From the NCBI GenBank assembly GCA_012728025.1, contig JAAYFX010000289.1, forward strand, positions 1 to 6,346: DNA of 6,346 bases. The letters are read 5' to 3'. The notes beneath the pieces were generated by a model. It saw nothing but the letters and a program-made list of their open reading frames with translations, did not search any database and had not been told where the DNA came from. Shown here one piece after another: positions 1 to 5,352 of the stretch. The first letter of the stretch is position 1; each line of letters begins with the position of its first letter. Position numbers and translations under genes: made by a program. The stretch is from Clostridiales bacterium. Its GTDB lineage: Bacteria; Bacillota; Clostridia; Oscillospirales; Oscillospiraceae.

Positions 1-267
1 AGCATAGGCTCTGGCCTTATTGCCCTTGTTGTTTCTGTTTTTTTCCTTGCCCTTGTGGGTGTTGGCATTTATTTTGTTGTTATAATGGGAAATCTTCTTC
101 TAACGGGCCTTCAATCTCTTTCAAGCTCCACAAATGCACTTTTGCTCTTTGGCTGCGGCCTTGTGGCAGGTGCCTTTGGAATCGTGCTTATTTGGCTTGC
201 AATCTGGTCTGCCATAAAACTTATAGCCCGCCTTTTCAGAAAGGCCGCTTGCAGCAGGAAGGCTTAA
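1..267 (+). CDS. C-terminal part of a DUF1700/HAAS-like small membrane protein
   Basis: The frame is open from the first base of the window to a TAA at 265-267, so the gene begins upstream and only about 88 residues are seen. These are strongly hydrophobic. One membrane segment runs from about residue 4 to 30 of the visible part and a second from about 45 to 75. A short positively charged tail (RLFRKAACSRKA) follows, which suggests a cytoplasmic C terminus. The pattern of two closing helices, a Gly-rich linker and an IWxxKLIxRLF-like end resembles the C terminus of DUF1700 (HAAS-type) proteins. In clostridia these commonly sit between a PadR-family regulator and a DUF4097 gene. The next frame starts 14 bases downstream and fits that order. 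The family call is by recognition only, and no catalytic residue is visible. Any small polytopic membrane protein is the alternative. Confidence 0.6.
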   Translation, partial: SIGSGLIALVVSVFFLALVGVGIYFVVIMGNLLLTGLQSLSSSTNALLLFGCGLVAGAFGIVLIWLAIWSAIKLIARLFRKAACSRKA

Positions 268-281
268 AAGGAGTGTGACAA

Positions 282-473
282 ATGATGAAAAAAATTTGGA
301 AGATAGTTTCTCTTGTATCGGGCCTTCTCTTAGCTTTAGGGATAATATGTTTAGCGGTTGCTTTTGCTATGGGAGGAAGTTTTCAAGCCCTTATGGATGA
401 CCATTTGGCAAACCATGTTATTACATGGCTGGCCCCCTCCTCATTTTTTCCCGCCATACTACCCTTTTTTTAG
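282..473 (+). pseudogene. Truncated N-terminal remnant of a DUF4097-like membrane-anchored protein
   Basis: The frame starts at ATG 282 (a second ATG follows at 285) after a good ribosome site, AAGGAG at 268-273, with 8 bases of spacing. It encodes 63 residues: a basic start (MMKKIWK), a membrane helix at about residues 8-30, and MGGSFQAL at about 30-37. The Lys-rich start, single helix and GGS boundary match the beginning of DUF4097 proteins, which normally continue for 200 or more residues as a beta-helical outer domain. Here the residues after about 41 (rich in Pro and Phe, ending ILPFF) do not look like that domain. Neither other forward frame restores it before 640. I infer a deletion or rearrangement that removed most of the gene. 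A genuine small membrane peptide co-translated with the upstream gene is the alternative. Confidence 0.5.
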
Positions 474-498
474 CTCCGGCCCATAACAATTTATTTAT

Positions 499-567
499 AT
501 AAATATGTCAAAGCGACGGACAAGCTGAGTATTATCTTATCAGATTGCCTGTCGTTTTGTTATTTAT
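499..567. repeat. Long imperfect inverted repeat (hairpin) in the gene-free stretch
   Basis: The arms at 509-527 and 541-559 pair over 19 positions, allowing G-U pairs and two mismatches, around a 13-base loop (528-540). Beyond a small internal bulge, ATAAATA at 499-505 pairs with TATTTAT at 561-567. It lies between the truncated DUF4097-like gene and the pheB promoter. It could be a terminator for the left operon, since the sequence just after the stem is T-rich (TTATTTAT), though there is no clean T-run. It could also be the remnant of a small mobile repeat. Only one copy is present in this window. Confidence 0.55.
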
Positions 568-594
568 CTGCAAAATGCCTAGCTTCGTTTGCAG
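568..594. repeat. Short perfect inverted repeat CTGCAAA/TTTGCAG
   Basis: CTGCAAA at 568-574 and TTTGCAG at 588-594 are perfect complements separated by 13 bases. The repeat starts one base after the outer arm of the larger hairpin and ends about 30 bases upstream of the -35 box of the pheB promoter. It could be a second stem of the same structure or a regulator site. No T-run follows, so it is not a convincing terminator. The function is unknown. Confidence 0.35.
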
Positions 595-624
595 CAAATA
601 ATAAATTTATGTGTCTTTTTATGG

Positions 625-653
625 TTGTCATTTTGCTGTGTAAATGATATATT
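625..653 (+). promoter_or_regulatory. SigA-type promoter for pheB-hom
   Basis: The -35 box TTGTCA is at 625-630 and the -10 box TATATT at 648-653, separated by 17 bases. Each box differs from consensus at one position. The expected start of transcription is near 660, which leaves a leader of only about 40 bases before the ATG at 701. That is too short for a T-box or riboswitch. Confidence 0.7.
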
Positions 654-685
654 TTATACGCAATGGGAAAACAAATGACTTTCAT

Positions 686-692
686 GGGGGGA
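686..692 (+). promoter_or_regulatory. Ribosome binding site that sets the pheB start at 701
   Basis: GGGGGGA at 686-692 lies 8 bases before ATG 701. The same frame is open back to an ATG at 644, but that codon lies between the promoter boxes and upstream of the likely transcription start, so it cannot be the start of a transcript from this promoter. Confidence 0.65.
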
Positions 693-700
693 CATTTCCA

Positions 701-1147
701 ATGCATAATAACCCAAGCTCAAGGTTTTATCTTGTTGAGTCTAATATGTTGCCCGAAATTTTCCGCAAGGTTGTTTATGCCAAGGAGTTGCTCCAAACGG
801 GCGAGGCCGCAACAGTTGCCGAGGCAGCGTCAAACGCCGGCATAAGCCGTAGCGCTTATTATAAATATAAAGACTCCGTATCCCCCTTTCAGGATATGGA
901 GCGCGGCCGCATAATCACCTACCATATCACCCTGCGTGACAGAAGGGGCGGCCTGTCCACCCTGCTTTCGGTTTTTGCCGGTTCGGGGGCAAACATTTTA
1001 ACCATAAACCAGAGCATCCCCATAAATGGCATTGCCCTTGTTACGATTTCGGCCGAAACCACAGGCATGACCTCAAGCAGTGAGGAGCTTTTGGAAAAGC
1101 TTCAAAACACAGAGGGTATAAAAAAAGTAGAAATAACGGCAGGCTGA
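701..1147 (+). CDS. pheB: PheB-type ACT domain protein (UPF0735 family)
   Basis: From ATG 701 the product is 148 residues, the usual length of this family. Residues 8-34 (FYLVESNMLPEIFRKVVYAK region) form the characteristic N terminus. Residues about 37-57 look like a helix-turn-helix, with GISRSAYYKYKD as the recognition part. Residues about 72-146 form one ACT domain (ITYHITL, DRRGGLSTLL, GANILTINQS, ending KKVEITAG). ACT domains bind amino acids and regulate biosynthetic enzymes. In Bacillus the homologue lies beside pheA; here it is 60 bases upstream of hom with no terminator between them, so the two are probably co-transcribed. I infer a role in sensing an amino acid for threonine/methionine synthesis, either by contact with Hom or by DNA binding through the HTH. 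The biochemical function of the family is not established to my knowledge. The family call is firm and the role is not. Confidence 0.85.
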   Translation: MHNNPSSRFYLVESNMLPEIFRKVVYAKELLQTGEAATVAEAASNAGISRSAYYKYKDSVSPFQDMERGRIITYHITLRDRRGGLSTLLSVFAGSGANILTINQSIPINGIALVTISAETTGMTSSSEELLEKLQNTEGIKKVEITAG

Positions 1148-1207
1148 TTTAAATTTATTTACTTTACTGCGCCAAGGCGTGGTTTTTCAGCCCAAAGGAG
1201 GATATAG

Positions 1208-2419
1208 ATGGCAAAGATAGCAATATGCGGATATGGCGTTGTGGGAAGCGGCGTTGCAGAGGTTATGGCAGAAAATGCCGATAGCATCGCAAGAAACGCC
1301 GCCGAGCAGGTCAGCGTGAAATACATACTGGATAGGCGTGATTTTCCCGACGACCCCTATGAAGATTTGATTGTCCATGATTTTTCCCAAATAGAAAATG
1401 ACCCTGAAGTCTCCATAGTCGTTGAGGTTATGGGCGGGGTTGGGGCGGCTTATGAGTTTACAAAGCGGGCCCTTATGGCGGGAAAAAGCGTGGTCACCTC
1501 TAACAAAGAGCTTGTTGCCGCCCATGGCCACGAGCTTATAGCCATAGCCAAAAAGAAAAACTTAAATTATCTTTTCGAGGCCAGTGTCGGCGGCGGCATA
1601 CCCATCATCCGCCCTATAACCCAATGTTTGACGGCAAACAAGCTGGACGAGGTTTACGGCATATTAAACGGCACAACAAACTATATTTTAACAGAGATGA
1701 GGCAAAATGACGCAAGCTTTGAAGATGCCCTCCGTCAGGATCAGGAGAATGGCTTTGCCGAGGCCGACCCTACGGCCGACATAGACGGCATTGACGCTGC
1801 AAGAAAGATTTGCATACTCTCTGACCTTTGCTTCGGCAAGCACATGAACCCCGAGGATATTAAGGCCGAGGGCATAAGAGGCGTTACCTCGGCGGACGTT
1901 GAATACGCAAAAAGGCTTGGCTGCAAAATTAAGCTTTTGGGTCGTGGTCTGCGCACAGGTCACGAAACGGCAACTGCCTATGTTTCCCCTCACCTTGTCT
2001 CCAATTCCAGCTTGCTTTCCAATGTGGACGGGGTTATGAACGGCATTGTAGTCCATGGAAACGCCTTGGGAGACACTATGTTTTACGGGGCCGGTGCCGG
2101 AAAGCGCCCCACAGCCAGCGCTGTTGTGGCAGACGTTATAGACGCTGTGAAGCATACCCACGCCAGAAAATATCTGGACTGGGATGATGCCCCCGACGGG
2201 TATTTCACAGACAGTGCCTATGTTCCCTCCCGCTGGTATGTAAGGGCAAACACCTCCCTTCAGCAGATAGGCTGGGCCTTTGGGAAGGTTAACTTTGTCA
2301 CCTATACGGGGGCGGCTGAGGACGAATATGCCTTCGCTACCGAGGTTTATGACGAGATTTCCCTTAGAAAGCTCACAGGGGGAATGAACCTTCGCTCACT
2401 TTTCCGCATTTTGGATTGA
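1208..2419 (+). CDS. hom: Homoserine dehydrogenase (EC 1.1.1.3)
   Basis: The enzyme reduces L-aspartate 4-semialdehyde to L-homoserine with NAD(P)H in the cytoplasm, the branch step to threonine and methionine. The start at ATG 1208 follows AGGAGG (1196-1201) at 6 bases. The product has 403 residues. The Rossmann dinucleotide loop GYGVVGSG is at residues 8-15. SNKELVA with the conserved Lys100, ASVGGGIP at 125-132 and GILNGTTNYIL at 151-161 are typical. GFAEADPTADIDGIDAARK at 182-200 carries Asp196 and Lys200, which match the catalytic Asp/Lys pair known from the yeast enzyme (D219/K223). Many bacterial Hom proteins are about 430 residues and end in an ACT domain. Here the last ~65 residues start like one (SRWYVR, 341-346) but lack a recognisable Gly-containing ligand loop, so feedback control through this part is uncertain. 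The separate ACT protein upstream may be relevant. The stop codon overlaps the lysC promoter. Confidence 0.96.
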   Translation: MAKIAICGYGVVGSGVAEVMAENADSIARNAAEQVSVKYILDRRDFPDDPYEDLIVHDFSQIENDPEVSIVVEVMGGVGAAYEFTKRALMAGKSVVTSNKELVAAHGHELIAIAKKKNLNYLFEASVGGGIPIIRPITQCLTANKLDEVYGILNGTTNYILTEMRQNDASFEDALRQDQENGFAEADPTADIDGIDAARKICILSDLCFGKHMNPEDIKAEGIRGVTSADVEYAKRLGCKIKLLGRGLRTGHETATAYVSPHLVSNSSLLSNVDGVMNGIVVHGNALGDTMFYGAGAGKRPTASAVVADVIDAVKHTHARKYLDWDDAPDGYFTDSAYVPSRWYVRANTSLQQIGWAFGKVNFVTYTGAAEDEYAFATEVYDEISLRKLTGGMNLRSLFRILD

Positions 2420-2445
2420 CAGTTTTTTTGCAGCTTCAATATAAT
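2416..2445 (+). promoter_or_regulatory. Perfect-consensus SigA promoter for lysC, overlapping the hom stop codon
   Basis: TTGACA at 2416-2421 and TATAAT at 2440-2445 are both exact consensus boxes, 18 bases apart. The TGA stop of hom (2417-2419) is part of the -35 box. The expected transcription start is around 2451-2453, giving a leader of about 115 bases before lysC. This implies that lysC can be expressed independently of pheB-hom. Confidence 0.8.
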
Positions 2446-2451
2446 AAGCTG

Positions 2452-2470
2452 ATGTAAACACCCTTTACAT
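2452..2470 (+). promoter_or_regulatory. Palindrome at the lysC transcription start, candidate operator
   Basis: ATGTAAA at 2452-2458 and TTTACAT at 2464-2470 are a perfect 7-base inverted repeat with a 5-base spacer (CACCC). It begins 6 bases after the -10 box, covering the expected transcription start. A related half-site, TTTACA, recurs at 2481-2486. The position and symmetry suggest a repressor site. The weak AT-rich stem and absence of a T-run argue against a terminator. The regulator is not identifiable from here. Confidence 0.45.
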
Positions 2471-2566
2471 TTAATCACATTTTACAAAAGTTCTCTTTAA
2501 ACCCGCTTTTTTAAAAGCCCTTTTCTGCCCAAATTTCCTTAATTCCTTAATGGAGGAGCACTATAT

Positions 2567-3772
2567 ATGCTGATTGTTCAAAAATTCGGCGGCAGCTCTG
2601 TTGCAAACGCCGAAAAAGTTAATCGAGTGGCCGGTATAATCGCCGATACTTATTGTGAAGGCCATGATGTGGTTGTGGTTTTATCTGCCCAAGGGGACAC
2701 AACCGACGAGTTGCTGGCCAAGGCGGCGGAAGTTAACCCCAACCCTTCAAAGCGTGAGCTTGACGTTTTGCTTTCCACAGGTGAGCAAATATCCGTTGCA
2801 CTTATGAGCATGGCCTTAGAGCGCATGGGGCTTCCCGTTGTTTCCCTCACCGGCTGGCAAATCCAGATGAGTACCAGCTTTGACTATGGCTGTGCCCGCA
2901 TCCGCAAAGTCTCCACAGAGCGTATACGGCAGGAGCTTGACAAGCGCCGTATTGTCATAGTCTGCGGTTTTCAAGGGGTTTGCGGCACGGGAGACATCAC
3001 AACCCTAGGTCGTGGCGGCTCGGACACTTCTGCTGTTGCAATTGCAGCCTGTCTTCATGCGGATAAATGCCAGATATACACAGACGTTGAGGGCATCTTC
3101 ACCGCCGACCCCCGAAAAGTGGAGGGGGCAAGAAAACTTGATGAAATCACCTATGACGAGATGATGGAGCTTGCCTCTTTAGGCGCACAGGTTCTTCACA
3201 ATCGCTCTGTGGAAATGGCAAAGCGTTACGGTGTGGATTTGGAAGTCTTATCAAGTTATATAAGAAATTCGGGCACAAAAGTTAAGGAGGTCACAAAAAA
3301 CGTGGAACAGATGAAAATAAGCGGTATTGCAAAGGATAACAATGTTGCCCGAATTGCCGTTGTGGGGGTTCCCGACCAACCGGGGATTGCTTTCCGGCTT
3401 TTCAGAATACTGGCAAAGTCTAAAATAAACGTTGATATAATCTTACAGTCCATAGACAGAAACGGCACAAACGACATAAGCTTCACCGTATCCGAGGACG
3501 ACTATGAAAAGGCCATGAGCCTTGTGGCCGAACATAAGGAAAGCATAAACTTTCAGGATTTATATGGGGATAAAAATGTTGCAAAGGTCAGCATAGTAGG
3601 CGCCGGTATGCTCACATCTTCAGGCATTGCCTCAACCATGTTTGAAGCTTTAAGCGACGCTAAGATAAACATTCAAATGATTTCCACCAGCGAAATAAAG
3701 GTTTCTGTGCTTATTGACGAATCCAATGCCGACAAGGCTGTTCAGGTCATTCATAATAAGTTTTTTAACTAA
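2567..3772 (+). CDS. lysC: Aspartate kinase (EC 2.7.2.4), alpha subunit
   Basis: It phosphorylates L-aspartate with ATP, the first step to lysine, threonine, methionine and diaminopimelate. The start at ATG 2567 follows GGAGG (2552-2556) at 10 bases. The product has 401 residues, normal for the monofunctional class. The N-terminal kinase domain (about 1-245) shows KFGGSSVAN (6-14), the STGEQIS substrate loop (70-76), GFQGVCGTGDITTLGRGGSDTSA (134-156) and YTDVEGIFTADPRKV (171-185). Two ACT domains follow, at about 262-325 (GVPDQPGIAFRLF, DISFTV) and 338-401 (VSIVGAGMLTSSGIAS, MISTSEIKVSV), the usual site of lysine and/or threonine feedback inhibition. Which amino acid inhibits cannot be read safely. 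The gene has its own promoter and leader; I see no lysine riboswitch or T-box in the 147 bases before it. A strong internal start suggests a separate beta subunit. Confidence 0.96.
   Translation: MLIVQKFGGSSVANAEKVNRVAGIIADTYCEGHDVVVVLSAQGDTTDELLAKAAEVNPNPSKRELDVLLSTGEQISVALMSMALERMGLPVVSLTGWQIQMSTSFDYGCARIRKVSTERIRQELDKRRIVIVCGFQGVCGTGDITTLGRGGSDTSAVAIAACLHADKCQIYTDVEGIFTADPRKVEGARKLDEITYDEMMELASLGAQVLHNRSVEMAKRYGVDLEVLSSYIRNSGTKVKEVTKNVEQMKISGIAKDNNVARIAVVGVPDQPGIAFRLFRILAKSKINVDIILQSIDRNGTNDISFTVSEDDYEKAMSLVAEHKESINFQDLYGDKNVAKVSIVGAGMLTSSGIASTMFEALSDAKINIQMISTSEIKVSVLIDESNADKAVQVIHNKFFN
3283..3291 (+). promoter_or_regulatory. Internal Shine-Dalgarno sequence within lysC
   Basis: TAAGGAGGT is complementary over all nine bases to the usual 3' end of bacterial 16S rRNA. 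It lies in-frame within codons for Lys240, Glu241 and Val242, and ends 10 bases before the in-frame GTG at 3302. It is a longer match than the ribosome site of lysC itself. Confidence 0.75.
3302..3772 (+). CDS. lysC: Aspartate kinase beta subunit (internal in-frame translation product of lysC)
   Basis: GTG at 3302 is codon 246 of lysC and would start a 156-residue protein containing only the two ACT domains (beginning VEQMKISGIA). In Bacillus subtilis aspartokinase II and Corynebacterium glutamicum aspartokinase, an equivalent in-frame start near codons 246-250 yields a beta subunit that assembles with the full-length alpha chain into an alpha2beta2 enzyme. Its ACT domains take part in effector binding. 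The position, the downstream residues and the nine-base ribosome site at 3283-3291 all fit that arrangement. An ATG three codons later (3311) is a less well-spaced alternative. That the beta protein is made here is inference. Confidence 0.7.
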   Translation: MEQMKISGIAKDNNVARIAVVGVPDQPGIAFRLFRILAKSKINVDIILQSIDRNGTNDISFTVSEDDYEKAMSLVAEHKESINFQDLYGDKNVAKVSIVGAGMLTSSGIASTMFEALSDAKINIQMISTSEIKVSVLIDESNADKAVQVIHNKFFN

Positions 3773-3787
3773 GTCATATAAAATATT

Positions 3788-3822
3788 AAACTGCCGCAGG
3801 GAAATCCCTGCGGCAGTTTTTT
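3788..3822 (+). terminator. Rho-independent terminator of lysC, possibly bidirectional
   Basis: CTGCCGCAGGG at 3791-3801 pairs perfectly with CCCTGCGGCAG at 3806-3816 around a 4-base loop. AAA/TTT extends the stem outward, and a T-run occupies 3817-3822. It begins 15 bases after the lysC stop. On the minus strand the same stem is followed by TTTAATATTTT, so it may also stop transcripts arriving from the convergent rnf operon. Confidence 0.92.
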
Positions 3823-3848
3823 AAGCTTTCATATAACTTTATTCTTCT

Positions 3849-3878
3849 GCCAAAGCCTTATAGCCTTTGGCTTTTTTT
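3849..3878 (+). terminator. Second terminator-like hairpin between lysC and rnfB
   Basis: GCCAAAG at 3849-3855 pairs with CTTTGGC at 3865-3871 around a 9-base loop, followed by seven T (3872-3878). It would act in the plus direction as a backup to the lysC terminator, keeping transcription out of the rnf operon in antisense. The same bases read on the minus strand form protein-like codons in frame with rnfB beyond its stop, so the symmetry could partly reflect former coding sequence. Confidence 0.6.
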
Positions 3879-3895
3879 ACTTTTCCCGAAAGCTT

Positions 3896-4726
3896 TCAGG
3901 CAGATTCAACATTTGTACTGCTGTTTCCCCTAAAGTCGCCTTCCTGTATACACTTTGTGATACAAACTTCGGCACAGCGGCCGCAGTTTGTGCAGAGGGA
4001 ATAGTCGATACGGGCAAGGTTATCTACAACCTTAATTGCACCCACAGGACATTCCTTTTCGCACTTTTTGCAGGCTATGCAGCCCTTTGAGCAGACCTTT
4101 CTTGTTACGGCGCCCTTGTCTGTGTTGCTGCAGGAAACCACAGTTTTTATGGTATCCGGCAGGGTTTCTATAAGCTTATTAGGACAGGCGGCAACACAAA
4201 GACCACAGCCTATGCACAAGGGAGTGTTGATGTGAGCGATGCCGTTTTCTATGCAGATGGCATCCTGCGGACAGACCTTTGCACAGTCTCCAAGACCCAT
4301 GCAGCCGAAGGAGCATTTTCCGTTTCCGCCGAAAAGCAGCTTTGCCGCCGAGCAACTGTCAATGCCCTGATAGTCCATTTTCCGCTCTGTAACCGAGCAA
4401 TCGCCGGAGCAGTGGATAAAGGCGACCATTTCCTGAACGTCCTCAAAGGCCACTCCCAAAAGTTCGCTTAGCTTTTTTGACACACCGTCGCCGCCAGGGA
4501 TGCAAAGGTTTGCCTTTACGTCGGAGTCCTCCAATAATGCACGGGCATAGCCGTCACAACCGGCAAAGCCGCAGGCTCCGCAGTTTGCTCCGGGCAAGGC
4601 ATCCCTGACTTCGGGAAAGCGCTCGTCCTCTTTAACGGCCATCACCTTAGCGGCGGCGGCAAGCATGGCGGCACAGATTATGCCTATTACGGTAACGGAC
4701 ACTATGGCAGTTATAATAACATCCAT
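3896..4726 (-). CDS. rnfB: Rnf complex subunit B, iron-sulfur electron-transfer protein
   Basis: RnfB accepts electrons from reduced ferredoxin and passes them into the membrane Rnf complex. The product has 276 residues. One N-terminal membrane anchor spans about 4-26. A four-cysteine cluster site follows: CGACGFAGC (49-57) plus Cys75. A middle segment has Cys106, 110 and 125. Ferredoxin-type sites follow: CSFGCMGLGDCAKVCP (138-153), CIGCGLCVAACP (171-182), CSKGCIACKKCEKECP (212-227) and CTNCGRCAEVC (245-255) with Cys259. The many clusters are typical of clostridial RnfB. The last motif has Ile instead of the usual Pro after its fourth Cys. The start at 4726 follows AGGAGG (plus-strand 4734-4739), which overlaps the rnfA stop, so translation is tightly linked. 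The frame stays open for 18 further Lys/Ala/Glu-rich codons beyond the TGA stop, to a TAA at 3839-3841. Confidence 0.95.
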   Translation of the reverse strand: MDVIITAIVSVTVIGIICAAMLAAAAKVMAVKEDERFPEVRDALPGANCGACGFAGCDGYARALLEDSDVKANLCIPGGDGVSKKLSELLGVAFEDVQEMVAFIHCSGDCSVTERKMDYQGIDSCSAAKLLFGGNGKCSFGCMGLGDCAKVCPQDAICIENGIAHINTPLCIGCGLCVAACPNKLIETLPDTIKTVVSCSNTDKGAVTRKVCSKGCIACKKCEKECPVGAIKVVDNLARIDYSLCTNCGRCAEVCITKCIQEGDFRGNSSTNVESA

Positions 4727-4737
4727 TGTATATCCTC

Positions 4738-5352
4738 CTATGAAAACATATTGTCAACCACACCGGCAAAGCCGAAGAAGGCGATTGACACTATGGAGGC
4801 TGCTATAAGGGTTATTGGAAGCCCCTTAAATGAGTCAGGTGTTTCTCCGCCCTCCATCCGTGAGCGGACTCCGGAAAACAAAACCATTGCGAGAAAATAT
4901 CCAAGACCGGCACCAAGGGAGTTTACCATAGAGGCGGTAAAGTCATATTTTTCGTTTATGTTTAGTATGGCAGCGCCGAGGACTGCACAGTTTGTGGTTA
5001 TAAGGGGAAGATAAACGCCCAATGAGGAATACAGTGGGGGCATATACTTTTTAATCACTATCTCCACAAGCTGCACAAGGGCCGCTATAACAACGATGAA
5101 AACAACTGTTTGCATATAGCCCATGTCATTAGCGTCTAAAAGATAATACTGAATGGGCCAAGTTACAGCCGTTGCCAGAAGGAGAACGAAGATAACGGCA
5201 AGGCTCATGCCTGTTGCTTGGTCAAGCTTTTTGGAAACACCCAAAAATGAGCAGATGCCCAAAAACCTTTGGAGAACAAAGTTGTTTACCAAAACGGCAG
5301 ACATCATAATAACTACAAGACCCTTAAAGTCAAAATGCAATAATCCATCCAT
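4738..5352 (-). CDS. rnfA: Rnf complex subunit A, integral membrane protein
   Basis: RnfA is one of the two homologous membrane subunits (with RnfE) of the ferredoxin:NAD+ oxidoreductase that moves Na+ or H+ across the membrane. The product has 204 residues, about ten more than the common ~193, owing to a longer N terminus. The start at 5352 is supported by AGGAGG (plus-strand 5363-5368) at 10 bases and by overlap with the rnfE stop (TGATG). Six membrane segments are predicted at about 9-27, 48-64, 80-98, 111-131, 142-163 and 178-200. NNFVLQRFLGICSFLGVSKK (24-43 region) is the family signature, and TTNCAVLG surrounds Cys122. By analogy with RnfA/RnfE and NqrD/NqrE structures, Cys34 and Cys122 should help hold a [2Fe-2S] cluster between RnfA and RnfE in the membrane. 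The residue after Cys34 is Ser where Pro is usual. Confidence 0.95.
   Translation of the reverse strand: MDGLLHFDFKGLVVIMMSAVLVNNFVLQRFLGICSFLGVSKKLDQATGMSLAVIFVLLLATAVTWPIQYYLLDANDMGYMQTVVFIVVIAALVQLVEIVIKKYMPPLYSSLGVYLPLITTNCAVLGAAILNINEKYDFTASMVNSLGAGLGYFLAMVLFSGVRSRMEGGETPDSFKGLPITLIAASIVSIAFFGFAGVVDNMFS

Noticed and set aside
474..624. Mobile element, tRNA or CRISPR array in the gene-free stretch
   Set aside because: There is no transposase fragment, no target duplication, no repeated spacer pattern and no cloverleaf. Only the hairpins are visible.
644..700. An upstream ATG at 644 that would lengthen PheB by 19 residues
   Set aside because: It lies between the -35 and -10 boxes and has no ribosome site. 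ATG 701 has one and gives the usual family length.
1148..1207. Small CGCC-AA-GGCG repeat between pheB and hom, considered as a terminator
   Set aside because: The stem is four bases with a two-base loop, and the T-run that follows is offset. pheB and hom are more likely co-transcribed.
1688..2161. A 157-codon open frame on the minus strand inside hom
   Set aside because: It lies entirely opposite a gene with clear family motifs and has no ribosome site or recognisable domain.
2505..2518. Inverted repeat GCTTTT-TT-AAAAGC in the lysC leader
   Set aside because: The two-base loop and AT-rich arms make it unlikely to fold or to terminate. It is expected by chance in such T/A-rich sequence.
2420..2566. 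Possible lysine riboswitch or T-box before lysC
   Set aside because: The leader after the promoter is only ~115 bases, has no T-box consensus or terminator/antiterminator pair, and is too short for a lysine riboswitch.
3839..3898. Selenocysteine at the RnfB TGA
   Set aside because: RnfB is not a known selenoprotein family. The residue would fall at a non-conserved C-terminal tail, and the downstream hairpin is better explained as a plus-strand terminator.
3823..3898. Direct repeat AAGCTTTCA (3823-3831 and 3890-3898)
   Set aside because: It is only nine bases and contains a common HindIII-type palindrome. There is no sign of an inserted element between the copies.
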